Origin: PHAA01 sp022706565
GTDB taxonomy: Bacteria > Bacillota > Syntrophomonadia > Syntrophomonadales > Syntrophomonadaceae
Assembly (NCBI GenBank): GCA_040769385.1
Contig: JAXGLD010000005.1
Coordinates: 145,332-209,331 of the forward strand
DNA: 64,000 nucleotides
Direction: 5' to 3'
A program made the position numbers and the translations under genes. Below, one piece after another: positions 25,330 through 33,821 of the stretch; the first letter of the stretch is position 1, and every line of letters starts with the position of its first letter. The notes beneath the pieces are model-generated. The model did no database searches. It worked only from the letters and a program-made list of their open reading frames with translations, and had not been told where the DNA came from.

Positions 25330-26733
25330 ATGCATAAAAATGGACTATCCGCCTTCCAGCTGACCATGATGGCCTTGGGCACGGTGGTCGGCGGTTCGTT
25401 TTTCCTGGCTACCTCGATCGCCATAAGGGCCTCCGGCCCCTCGATCATTATCGGGTTCATATTGGGAGGTATCCTAGTCTATATCATTCTCAACGCCCTG
25501 TCCGAGATGACGGTGGCCAATCCCTGCGTCGGTTCTTTTCGCACCCATGCCGCCCAGACCTATGGGCCTTTCGTAGGATACATGGTAGGTTGGGTGTATT
25601 GGACCGGCCTGATCCTGACCATGTCCAGCGAGGCTACCGCCGCGGCCTTGCTCATTAAAAGCTGGTCGCCGCAATTGTCCTTACCCCTGCTTTCTATCGC
25701 CATCGTACTGGGTGTAACCTTCATAAACCTGCTGGGGGCGCAGCAGGTAACCAAGCTGGAGAGCAGCCTGGCGGGTGTGAAGATCCTGGCTTTGGTGCTG
25801 TTTATCGTAATTGCCGCCCTGCTGATATTTGGGTTTTGGCCCGGCCAGCCGGCGGTGGAATTGGGCGAGATGCGGAACACGGTTCTATTCCCCCATGGAA
25901 TCGGGGGGCTGGGTGGCAGTTTGTTGATTGTACTGCTGGGTTACGCCGGGTTTGAAATCATCGGCCTGGCTGCCTCCGAAACCCGCGATCCCCACAAAAC
26001 CGTTCCTCGGGCCATCAATTTTACGATTATCTCCTTATTGACTCTGTATATCACCGTAATGGTCTTGTTGCTGCCGTTGATCCCCACGGGAGCCTTGGCT
26101 CCTGCCACCAGCCCTATGGTGGCGGCCTTGGAGAGATATGGTCTGGGGGTAGCCGCGGGAGTGGTAAACTTCGTTTTGGTCACTGCCATTCTGTCCACCA
26201 TGCTGGCCTCGGTTTTCGGATTGGGTCGGATGCTGCGTTCGCTGGCCGATGCGGGGGACGCCCCCGCCTTTTTGATCGACCGCGGTGACGTACCCCTGCG
26301 GGGCATCCTTTTTTCGGGGGTAACCATGTTGGCGGCGGTCAGCCTGTCCTACGTGCTTCCCGACCGCATCTACCTGTTCCTGATCAGCTCGGGAGGATTC
26401 TCCCTGCTGATGGCTTATCTGGCTATCGTCGTCACCCACTTGCGCTATCGCCGCATCTATGGCTGCCCGCCCCGGGGCAACTGCCAATTGGTGGGGTACC
26501 CCTATACCACTTGGATTGGAATAATAAGCCTGGTAATCGCTATTGTCACCATGCCCTTGATTCCCGGTCAGGGTACCGGACTTTTGGCGGGATTATTCCT
26601 GGTTGCGCTCTATTCGCTGGTTTATCTTTTATCCCGCGTGGTCCGCACCCGGACTGTGCCCGCCGCCAAACCAGCACCGGAACTTCCTCCGCGGGAAACC
26701 TATTGTAAAAATGAATCAGAAAAGGACAGATAA
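25330..26733 (+). CDS. APC-family amino acid permease
   Basis: The 467-aa protein has about 12 membrane helices. The N-terminal MMALGTVVGGSFFLATSIAI matches the APC superfamily substrate-binding first helix, and YAGFEIIGLAASETRDPHKTVPRA is the conserved helix 6/loop region. Substrate specificity cannot be read from sequence. A weak ribosome-binding site (GTGGGA) precedes ATG 25330. A hairpin terminator follows, so it is monocistronic. Confidence 0.85.
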   Translation: MHKNGLSAFQLTMMALGTVVGGSFFLATSIAIRASGPSIIIGFILGGILVYIILNALSEMTVANPCVGSFRTHAAQTYGPFVGYMVGWVYWTGLILTMSSEATAAALLIKSWSPQLSLPLLSIAIVLGVTFINLLGAQQVTKLESSLAGVKILALVLFIVIAALLIFGFWPGQPAVELGEMRNTVLFPHGIGGLGGSLLIVLLGYAGFEIIGLAASETRDPHKTVPRAINFTIISLLTLYITVMVLLLPLIPTGALAPATSPMVAALERYGLGVAAGVVNFVLVTAILSTMLASVFGLGRMLRSLADAGDAPAFLIDRGDVPLRGILFSGVTMLAAVSLSYVLPDRIYLFLISSGGFSLLMAYLAIVVTHLRYRRIYGCPPRGNCQLVGYPYTTWIGIISLVIAIVTMPLIPGQGTGLLAGLFLVALYSLVYLLSRVVRTRTVPAAKPAPELPPRETYCKNESEKDR

Positions 26734-26752
26734 AAGAGTTGATCGCTTGAAA

Positions 26753-26786
26753 AAGAGCCGGCCTTAAATTCAGCCGGCTCTTAATT
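26753..26786 (+). terminator. Rho-independent terminator after the permease
   Basis: A 10-bp perfect stem (26753-26762 with 26773-26782, AAGAGCCGGC / GCCGGCTCTT), 10-base loop, followed by a T-containing tail. Confidence 0.85.
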
Positions 26787-26913
26787 TCGACTCCAGGCTA
26801 TTCAAAGACCCTGTCTGGATCAAACCGCCGGGCTGGAAGAGCACCTGTCGCGACCGCCCTCATAGTATAATTAGCTTGTAATGGAATCTCTCAATGGAAA
26901 GGCGGCAGCGGCA

Positions 26914-27549
26914 ATGTGCGGACGTTATACCCTGGCGGTGGAGATGGATGAACTGGCCGAACGCTTCGGCTGTCCCAAAGTGGAAGCGGTTTTCAAAGCT
27001 CGCTACAATGTGGCCCCCACCCAGGTTATGCCGGTGGTTGTTGCGCCGGGCGGGCACCGGCAACTTCGCTTCATGCGCTGGGGGCTGGTACCTTTTTGGG
27101 CCAGGGAGAAGAGCATCGGCAACAAATTGATAAACTGCCGGGTGGAGTCGGCCGCTGAGAAACCGTCCTTCAAGCACAGCTATCGCCGCCGCCGCTGCCT
27201 AGTGCCGGCCACCGGATATTTCGAGTGGCAGAAACGCCCGGCCGGCAAGCAGCCTTTCTATATACGCCCCCTCGATCACCGCATCTTCGCCATGGCTGGC
27301 TTGTGGGATGCATGGACCGACCCGGAGGGAGAGATTCTTTATTCCTATGCCATTTTGACTACCGAAGCTACCCCCGCTACATTTCACATCCATGACCGCA
27401 TGCCCTATATATTGCGCCCGGATCAGGAGTCCGCCTGGCTGCAGGGTCAGGTGCCCGGGACCGTCGAGGACCGGCTGGAGGCCTACGAGATCAGCGCTTT
27501 GGTCAATAAACCCGCCAACGACCAGCCCGAAATAATCTTGCCTATATAA
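26914..27549 (+). CDS. SOS response-associated peptidase / HMCES (YedK family)
   Basis: The 211-aa protein is a complete HMCES/YedK (SRAP) domain. The catalytic Cys must be residue 2 after Met removal, which fixes the start at ATG 26914 (MCGRYTL) instead of the upstream ATG 26881. Further motifs are RYNVAPTQ, WGLVPFWA, LVPATGYFEW and HIHDRMP (catalytic His). The family forms covalent crosslinks with abasic sites in single-stranded DNA to shield them. It lies about 150 bases upstream of an SOS-type promoter driving translesion genes, which fits a damage-tolerance block; no LexA box was found before this gene itself. A TATAAT at about 26866-26871 may be its -10. Confidence 0.9.
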   Translation: MCGRYTLAVEMDELAERFGCPKVEAVFKARYNVAPTQVMPVVVAPGGHRQLRFMRWGLVPFWAREKSIGNKLINCRVESAAEKPSFKHSYRRRRCLVPATGYFEWQKRPAGKQPFYIRPLDHRIFAMAGLWDAWTDPEGEILYSYAILTTEATPATFHIHDRMPYILRPDQESAWLQGQVPGTVEDRLEAYEISALVNKPANDQPEIILPI

Positions 27550-27698
27550 TCCGGCCGATATAACCCGGTCGATTTCATCGCATCAGTTTTTCGCATTGGC
27601 TCATCAGGATCTTTCCATTAGGGCCCATACCGAAATTGCCGCGGCAGGAAGGGAAAAAATCCCTCCATCCCTGGTGAAATTTGCCCTGCTCCCTATTC

Positions 27699-27726
27699 TT
27701 GACAAGAACATATGTTCTGTTATAGC
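27699..27726 (+). promoter_or_regulatory. Promoter with LexA/DinR-type SOS box
   Basis: TTGACA (27699-27704) and TATAGC (27721-27726) are 16 bases apart. The 14-base perfect palindrome AGAACATATGTTCT (27705-27718) fills the spacer and matches the Gram-positive SOS box core GAAC-N4-GTTC. A repressor bound here would block RNA polymerase. The first gene begins at 27755, about 30 bases downstream. Confidence 0.85.
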
Positions 27727-27754
27727 ATGGGTATACGATCAGGATGGTGATACG

Positions 27755-28792
27755 ATGCGCAAGATTGTCTATATTTTTTTAAACGACGGGTCATTCGATG
27801 ATGAACTGCTGCAGGCCTGCAGCCAGCATTCTTCCCTGCTGGAGCCGGTGGGCAGCCAGGAATTATTCTTGGACCTCAGTTCTTTCCAGCGAATCGGGGA
27901 TATCCTCGAGGCACTGGCGGCGACCTTGGCCGACTTGGCGGGCCGGGCATCGATGGGGCTGGCCTCTTCGCCCTTGCTGGCCCGGCTGGCAGCCCACCGC
28001 TGCACCTATCCGGGCACGGCGCACTCCACCTGTCGCTCTTTTGCCCGTGGGACGGTCAACATTGTCCAGGTAATCCCCGGGCAGGAGGCTCTGTTTGTGG
28101 GCACCTTTCCTCTCCCCGAATTCGCCCCCCTGTCAGCGCGCGAGTGCCGCCTGCTCAACCGGCTGGGATATGTCCAGGTCGGGGATCTGGCTGGTTTGGG
28201 CCCCTACCGCCTTAAGCAAATTTTGAAACGTGACGTCTCCTCACTGTGGCAGAATATCCAGGGCCGTGATTACACTCCGGTGCGGGGTTTGTACCCTCCC
28301 GAACGGCTCGGTTATGGGTTGAGCTGGGAAGAAGACAGCCGCGGCCCGGGGCAGCTGCTGGAGTTCATCCGGGCCGGCGCCGGGGAGTTGAGCAGTCGCC
28401 TGGAAAGACGCCAGGTGGGCTGCCACCTGGTGGAAATGCAGCTTGATCTGTCCGGGGGAACCAACCTCATCCAGCAGCGCAGGGTGTCCCCCGCCTGTCA
28501 TAGCCGGGAGCGGCTGACGATGATCCTGGAGGGGCTGCTGCCGGACCTCGATAAACCGGTGGATGGCCTGAGGATTTTCCTGAGCGATTTAAAACCTCTG
28601 GAGATGCGGTCCCAGGATCTCTTCACCCTACGGTACACTTACCAGCAGGAGGCCCGGGAACGAAAACGATCCGCTACCCTGGAGCAACTCCTGCAGCGTT
28701 TCCCCGGCCGCCTGGGAATGGGCATGGAAGCCGACCGCCGCGAACAGGTCCTGCTGTTCTGGGATCCCTGGCGTTTCTCGCCCGGGAGGTAA
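27755..28792 (+). CDS. ImuB-like Y-family polymerase relative, probably non-catalytic
   Basis: The 345-aa protein keeps the finger/thumb features of Y-family polymerases (SMGLASSPLLARLA near residue 67; HhH-like LNRLGYVQVGDLAGLGPYRLK near 134). It lacks the catalytic pattern: motif I is a degenerate YIFLNDGSF and the S-x-D-E motif is SQEL, and the palm between them is short. Two possible sliding-clamp peptides occur, QDLF near 287 and QVLLF near 331. This fits ImuB, the non-catalytic hub that recruits DnaE2. ATG 27755 is preferred because upstream codons would run through the SOS promoter. It is 5 bases from the DUF6504 gene. Confidence 0.7.
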   Translation: MRKIVYIFLNDGSFDDELLQACSQHSSLLEPVGSQELFLDLSSFQRIGDILEALAATLADLAGRASMGLASSPLLARLAAHRCTYPGTAHSTCRSFARGTVNIVQVIPGQEALFVGTFPLPEFAPLSARECRLLNRLGYVQVGDLAGLGPYRLKQILKRDVSSLWQNIQGRDYTPVRGLYPPERLGYGLSWEEDSRGPGQLLEFIRAGAGELSSRLERRQVGCHLVEMQLDLSGGTNLIQQRRVSPACHSRERLTMILEGLLPDLDKPVDGLRIFLSDLKPLEMRSQDLFTLRYTYQQEARERKRSATLEQLLQRFPGRLGMGMEADRREQVLLFWDPWRFSPGR

Positions 28793-28797
28793 AAACC

Positions 28798-29040
28798 ATG
28801 AAAAACCATATACCTTTGCAGGTGGAATGCGATGGTGACCAGGGACCGACCGCGGTCCGCTACCATGACAAACCTCTCCGGGTGGTGGCCCGCCTGGAAT
28901 ACTGGCATGACACCGGTTGCTGGTGGGCCGGAGAAAGCGAGAAGCATTTCTACCGCCTCATCCTGGAAGACCAGAGCATAAGGGAGATCTTTTACGATCT
29001 GGTCGAAGAAGAATGGTTTCTATACAAGACTTACGATTAG
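28798..29040 (+). CDS. DUF6504-like small protein of the mutasome cassette
   Basis: The 80-aa protein is rich in Trp and Tyr, with a central RLEYWHDTGCWWAGE and a C-terminal EEWFLYKTYD, resembling DUF6504 proteins often encoded beside ImuB and DnaE2 genes. Function is unknown. It is packed between the ImuB-like gene (5-base gap) and the DnaE2-like gene (start within 10 bases of its stop), so all three should be one SOS-controlled transcript. Confidence 0.65.
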   Translation: MKNHIPLQVECDGDQGPTAVRYHDKPLRVVARLEYWHDTGCWWAGESEKHFYRLILEDQSIREIFYDLVEEEWFLYKTYD

Positions 29041-29049
29041 GTGTCGCTT

Positions 29050-32000
29050 ATGAACTTTGTTCACCTGCATTGCCATACCCCCTTTTCATTTCTGGACGGG
29101 GCCAGCCAGGTGGAAGAGCTGGTCCGGAGGGCCGCTGAATTGGAAATGCCGGCTCTGGCAGTGACCGACCACAACAACCTGTCCGCGGCGGTGCAATTTG
29201 CCCAGGCGGCGGCCAAATTCGGACTCAAGGCTATTCAGGGGACAGAGGTGAGCCTGGCCGACGGCAGTCACCTTACCCTGCTGGCCGAGGATGAGCGCGG
29301 CTATGCCTCTTTATGCCGATTGATCACCCGGGCTCATCTCAGCAATCCCCGCGGCCAGCCGGCGGTCCGTGCAACCGACCTGGAAGAACTGCCGGGGGTT
29401 ATCGTCCTGTCCGGCTGCCGCCAAGGTTTAATCCCCCGCTCCATCCTGAAGGGCGATTATCGCCAGGCCCGCCAGCAGGCGGCACTATACAAATCCTGGT
29501 GGGGCCGCGGCTCCTTCTATATAGAATTGCAGAACCTGCTTTTGCCCGGCGACCATTATCTCAACCAGCGCCTGCTGGAGCTGGCCGCGGAGCTGGACCT
29601 GGAAGTGGTGGCCACCAACAACGTTCACTACGCCCGCCATGAGGATTTTTTCCTCCATGATGTCCTGTGCTGCGTGAAAAAGTTGATCACGGTCCATGAT
29701 ATCGACCCCGCCCGACCCCTCAACGGCGAGAGTTATGTGAAGAGTGAGATCCAGATGCAGGGCCTGTTTCCCGCTTGCCCCCAGGCCCTGGCCAATACCC
29801 TGCGCATCGCCGAGCGCTGCCAGTCCTTCTTGCATGAGCCGGTCTTTCATTTTCCCAGTTTTCCTCTGCTGCCCGGACAGGAGGCAGCCCAGGTTTTGCG
29901 CCGGCTGGTCTGGGAGGGGGCCCAGCGCCGTTACCGCAGGATCACCCCAGCGGTAACCGAGCGGCTTGAATATGAGCTGCGGGTAATCGAGCAGATGGGA
30001 TTTCCTGATTACTTCCTGGTAGTCTGGGATTTGGCCCGCTACTCGCGCCAGGAGGGTATCCGTTATGCCGGACGGGGTTCGGCGGCTGATTCCCTGGCCG
30101 CTTACTGTCTGGGCATCACCGAGGTGGATTCCCTGCAGCGGGGCTTGCTGTTTGAACGTTTCATGAATCCGGAACGGGTGGGGATGCCCGATATCGATAT
30201 CGACTTCGAGTCCCGTTACCGGGACCAGGTGATCGAGTATGTCTATCGTAAATATGGGTCCGAGTATGTAGCCCGGGTAGCGACCTACAACACCTTCCGG
30301 GCCCGCTCCGCCTTGCGCGAACTGGGCAAGGCGCTGGGCTTTCCGGAAGTGGAACTGGACCCTTTGTGCAAGCGCATGCCCTTCTATGCCCGGGCCGACC
30401 AGATCCGCGCCCTTCTCCAGCGGCTGCCCGAGCTCCGGGACAGCCCCCTGCACCAGCCTCGTTACCAACTGCTGCTGGATTGCTGCGACCGGTTGGCGGG
30501 ATTCCCGCGTTTCCTGGGTATGCACCTGGGCGGCCTGGTGATCAGCGATATTCCCATCACCAACCTCACCCCCCTGCAGGAATCAGGGATGGGGCCGGTC
30601 ATCAGCCAGTTCGACAAGGATGATATCGAGGGGCTGGGGCTGGTCAAGCTGGACCTGCTCTCCCTGCGCACCTTGTCGGTGATCCAGGATGCCACCGCCC
30701 AGATCCGCTCCTCCGGGAAGGACATGGATTACGAGGCCATCCCCCTGGATGACCGGGATACCTTCGCCATGATCAACCGGGGCGAGACCATCGGCGTATT
30801 TCAATTGGAAAGCCCGGCCCAGCGAGCCTTGCAGTCCCGCTTCCAGGCTTCCGAATTCGAGGATGTGGTAGCCAGCATGGCCCTGATCCGGCCTGGTCCC
30901 ATCAAAGGCAATATGGTCGACCCTTATGTGGCCCGGCGCCTGGGCCAGGAGGAGGTCAGCTACCTGCATCCCTGGCTGGAACCGATCCTGAAAAAAACCT
31001 ATGGGGTGGTGTTGTTCCAGGAGCAGGTGATCGAGATCGGCCAGGTCATCGCCGGCTTTACCCCGGCGGAGGCCGACCAGCTGCGCCGAGTCATGACCCA
31101 CTCCCGCTCCCAGAAGATGATGGAGGAACTGGGCCGGACCTTTGTGGAGCGTTCAGTGGAGCGCGGCATCGAGCCGGCCCTGGCCGAGGAGATCTTCGCC
31201 TGCATGCTGGGCTACGCCAGTTATGGCTTCTGCGAGGCCCATGCCGCCGCCTTCGCTACCACCAGTTATAAGTCCGCCTATCTGATCCGGCATCACCCGG
31301 CCGAATACTTTACGGCTATCCTCAACCACCAGCCGATGGGGTTTTACCCGCCGCGAGTGATCGGCAACGAAGTCCGGCGCCGCGGCATCAGCCTGCTGCC
31401 TCCCGATGTCTGTAGCAGCAGCATCGATTTTACTGTCGAGCAAGGGGCCATTCGGGTGGGGCTCAAGCAAATCAAGGGGCTGAGTACCGCTTCTTTGGAG
31501 TCGATCGTAAACGCCCGGGAGCAGGCTGCTTATGTCTCCCCCCTTGATTTCGTAGTCCGCACCACCATTCCCCAGGACAGCCTGGAGAATCTGATGCGTT
31601 GTGGAGCCCTGGATAGTTTATGCAGCCATCGGCGCTTCCTGTTAAGCCAGCTTTATTATTACCTGGAAAAAAGACAGGCCCGGCAGAGCGGGACCACCCT
31701 GCTCTTCGAGGAACAGGCCATTCCCACCGGGGCGGATTTCAGCCCGGCGGAGAAGCGCACCTGGGAGTACAATTTGCTGGGACTGTATGTAGGGGAGCAT
31801 CCCATGGCCGCCTGGCGCCCGATGCTTAAGAACAATGGGTTTAAATCCAGCCGGGACTTGCCGGATTGCGCCGCGGGGATGACGGTTTGGGCTGCCGGCC
31901 TGTTGCTGCATCCCCACCGTCCTCCTACCCGCAGCGGCAAGATCACCGTTTTCTTCTCCCTGGAAGATGAATTTGGCATGATCGATGCAACCATGTTCGA

Positions 32001-32142
32001 AGACGTGTATATGAAATACGGAGCCTATATATTCGGTCCCCGCCATGGTCCTTTGCTGGCCAGCGGCAAGCTGCACCGGCGCGGGGAAGGTGTAAGCCTG
32101 ATCGTACAGCAGGTCTCCCCTGCCCTCTATTCCGCCACCTAA
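29050..32142 (+). CDS. DnaE2-like error-prone DNA polymerase III alpha subunit
   Basis: The protein of about 1030 aa is a C-family polymerase: PHP domain at the N-terminus (FVHLHCHTPFSFLDG), catalytic palm motif MPDIDIDFESRYRD near residue 380, and FEDVVASMALIRPGPI and a helix-hairpin-helix region further on; an OB-like segment lies at the end. Length, and coupling to ImuB-like and DUF6504 genes behind a LexA box, point to DnaE2, the mutagenic translesion polymerase. The replicative DnaE is usually over 1100 aa and elsewhere. ATG 29050 gives the family N-terminus MNFVHLHCH; GTG 29041 is the alternative. Confidence 0.85.
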   Translation: MNFVHLHCHTPFSFLDGASQVEELVRRAAELEMPALAVTDHNNLSAAVQFAQAAAKFGLKAIQGTEVSLADGSHLTLLAEDERGYASLCRLITRAHLSNPRGQPAVRATDLEELPGVIVLSGCRQGLIPRSILKGDYRQARQQAALYKSWWGRGSFYIELQNLLLPGDHYLNQRLLELAAELDLEVVATNNVHYARHEDFFLHDVLCCVKKLITVHDIDPARPLNGESYVKSEIQMQGLFPACPQALANTLRIAERCQSFLHEPVFHFPSFPLLPGQEAAQVLRRLVWEGAQRRYRRITPAVTERLEYELRVIEQMGFPDYFLVVWDLARYSRQEGIRYAGRGSAADSLAAYCLGITEVDSLQRGLLFERFMNPERVGMPDIDIDFESRYRDQVIEYVYRKYGSEYVARVATYNTFRARSALRELGKALGFPEVELDPLCKRMPFYARADQIRALLQRLPELRDSPLHQPRYQLLLDCCDRLAGFPRFLGMHLGGLVISDIPITNLTPLQESGMGPVISQFDKDDIEGLGLVKLDLLSLRTLSVIQDATAQIRSSGKDMDYEAIPLDDRDTFAMINRGETIGVFQLESPAQRALQSRFQASEFEDVVASMALIRPGPIKGNMVDPYVARRLGQEEVSYLHPWLEPILKKTYGVVLFQEQVIEIGQVIAGFTPAEADQLRRVMTHSRSQKMMEELGRTFVERSVERGIEPALAEEIFACMLGYASYGFCEAHAAAFATTSYKSAYLIRHHPAEYFTAILNHQPMGFYPPRVIGNEVRRRGISLLPPDVCSSSIDFTVEQGAIRVGLKQIKGLSTASLESIVNAREQAAYVSPLDFVVRTTIPQDSLENLMRCGALDSLCSHRRFLLSQLYYYLEKRQARQSGTTLLFEEQAIPTGADFSPAEKRTWEYNLLGLYVGEHPMAAWRPMLKNNGFKSSRDLPDCAAGMTVWAAGLLLHPHRPPTRSGKITVFFSLEDEFGMIDATMFEDVYMKYGAYIFGPRHGPLLASGKLHRRGEGVSLIVQQVSPALYSAT

Positions 32143-32247
32143 GCTTAGTATCACCCGGCTCTCCGATTAATCCTGTCAATGAATAAAAACCGGCAGATTT
32201 CAAACAATATTAGCGAATCGATCACTTACATCAAAGGAGAGTTGAAA

Positions 32248-32475
32248 ATGAAAAATCATCCCGACGACCGCAGCGACAACGTGGAACGCATACAAAACAA
32301 CATCGACAATACCCTGCGCAATATCGAAGCGGCTGAAGAAGTGATAGCCGGCACCCCGGACAAAAAGAAGAAGAAGGACCTCAAAGCCAAGAACGAGCGC
32401 CGCAACGATGCCTTGGACGCTATGCGCCATGAAATCCAGGATGAAGCCCACGACCGCCAAAAGCGGAAAAAGTAG
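32248..32475 (+). CDS. tlp: Small acid-soluble spore protein Tlp
   Basis: The 75-aa charged protein matches the Tlp family (RSDNVERIQNNIDNTLRNIE near the N-terminus, then ERRNDALDAMRHEI). Tlp is a minor small acid-soluble protein packaged in the forespore. ATG 32248 follows AAAGGAG by 8 bases. Presence of tlp supports an endospore-forming host. Confidence 0.9.
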   Translation: MKNHPDDRSDNVERIQNNIDNTLRNIEAAEEVIAGTPDKKKKKDLKAKNERRNDALDAMRHEIQDEAHDRQKRKK

Positions 32476-32589
32476 CCGGTCCATCCGACCCATTCAGCAA
32501 CACTAAGAACACTAAGGGGAAGCCTGCCGATCCTAGTGGTCAGGCCAGTCCTCCCCTCTATATTTGGCTGGATATATCCGACGTAGGTT

Positions 32590-33273
32590 TCAACGTGACT
32601 GCAGTCGGGCGAAGAGCAGGTAAGAGTACACCATGGGAACCAGGGTCATCACCGCAATGGCTCCGAAAAACACCGCCGCCGCCCAAGTTGTATTGAAGGG
32701 AGATACCACCAGGCATATCAGCCCGCATATCACCCAGAGTTTACCGCCCATGCGGTGGGTGCGCTGCCAGACCTCTTCATTGGCCAAGGTCCAGGGGGTT
32801 TTGATGCCCACGAAGTAATTATGCCGGAACTGTCCCATATAGTTGCCGATTATGATAAACAATCCGGCCACCATAGCCTTCACCACCAAGCCTATATCCA
32901 TCCCGTATCCCAGAGCCACCGCGATGGTCACCCCATACAAGATGGCCATGAATATCACAAACCCCCAGCGCAGGAAGGTATAGGCGCCGCGAAATCTCGC
33001 GTAGTTTTCCCGTCGAGGATCGATAACGGGCAATACCAGCATAAGAAGATAGAGGCCCGCGATCATCAGGGGAAAAAAGAAGGCCCCGAAAAAACGACCT
33101 TGGTAATCGTCCACTTCACCCTGTATATTCCAATGGCTGGGCACCTGTTCCGGAAGGTGCGGGTAAACCAGCACGGCGCCCAACAGCAGCCCGGCCATTA
33201 CGATCCATACCGGCCATTCAGTTTTCAGGTTATCCCAATTCAGACGGTAGGTGTCGTTCTTTTCCCGGTCCAT
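32590..33273 (-). CDS. SdpI-like immunity-type membrane protein (DUF1648/SdpI)
   Basis: The 227-aa protein has about six membrane helices, with a DUF1648 motif (HLPEQVPSHWNIQGEVDDY near residue 45) and an SdpI C-terminal half (NYFVGIKTPWTLANEEVWQRTHRMGG near residue 155). In Bacillus subtilis SdpI gives immunity to the SdpC toxin and sequesters the repressor SdpR. An SdpR-like gene lies 56 bases upstream, but no sdpC is seen here. Confidence 0.88.
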   Translation of the reverse strand: MDREKNDTYRLNWDNLKTEWPVWIVMAGLLLGAVLVYPHLPEQVPSHWNIQGEVDDYQGRFFGAFFFPLMIAGLYLLMLVLPVIDPRRENYARFRGAYTFLRWGFVIFMAILYGVTIAVALGYGMDIGLVVKAMVAGLFIIIGNYMGQFRHNYFVGIKTPWTLANEEVWQRTHRMGGKLWVICGLICLVVSPFNTTWAAAVFFGAIAVMTLVPMVYSYLLFARLQSR

Positions 33274-33333
33274 CCAAATCTCCTCCTTTTAAAATAGCCT
33301 TCCTCTAATTATGGGCATACAATCGGAACAAGG

Positions 33334-33630
33334 TTACCGAGGTTTCGAGTTCTCTTCCGACTCCCCCGCCACCCCCAGCAGATCATAAAACCAACCGATC
33401 AACTCCTGAAACACGGTGGTATTCAAGGAATAATAGATGTTTTGCCCTTTCCGCACATCCTGGACCAGGTCCGCCTGTTTCAGGACGTTGAGATGATGTG
33501 AGATGCTGGGCTTGGTCATATCAAAGTGGCTGGCGATGTCCCCTGCGGTCATATCTCCGTCCTGCAGCATTTTGATTATTTGACGGCGATTAGGGTCGGA
33601 CAACGCTTTGAAAGCTAGATTGAAGGTCAC
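33334..33630 (-). CDS. ArsR-family repressor, SdpR-like
   Basis: The 98-aa winged-helix protein (FKALSDPNRRQIIKMLQDGDMTAGDIASHFDMTKPSISHHL) resembles SdpR, the autorepressor of the sdpRI operon. It has no obvious metal-binding Cys motif. GTG 33630 is chosen over GTG 33639 because GGGAGG lies 8 bases ahead of it. The upstream 33655-33690 carries repeats of TTAGATA type that could be its operator. It precedes the SdpI-like gene as in B. subtilis. Confidence 0.85.
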   Translation of the reverse strand: MTFNLAFKALSDPNRRQIIKMLQDGDMTAGDIASHFDMTKPSISHHLNVLKQADLVQDVRKGQNIYYSLNTTVFQELIGWFYDLLGVAGESEENSKPR

Positions 33631-33821
33631 CAGCAACACCTCCCGCTCAAATGATTAGAGACTTATCTAAATATCTAATTCAATTATATTCAGCAGCGGT
33701 TTTGAAATCAATACTTGGTTAAAAATACAGGGGTACGAGCCCTCCCTACCCCCTGGGGTCTCAATTGATCCCATCGGTGCCCGACCGTGTATGCTGGCGT
33801 GAATTTTTCTAAATTCAACCG

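Noticed and set aside
29485..30525. 346-aa minus-strand frame inside the DnaE2-like gene
   Set aside because: GC-rich shadow of the polymerase gene without start signal or recognisable domains.
32590..33630. Complete Sdp cannibalism toxin locus
   Set aside because: Only SdpR- and SdpI-like genes are seen; sdpA, sdpB and sdpC are absent.
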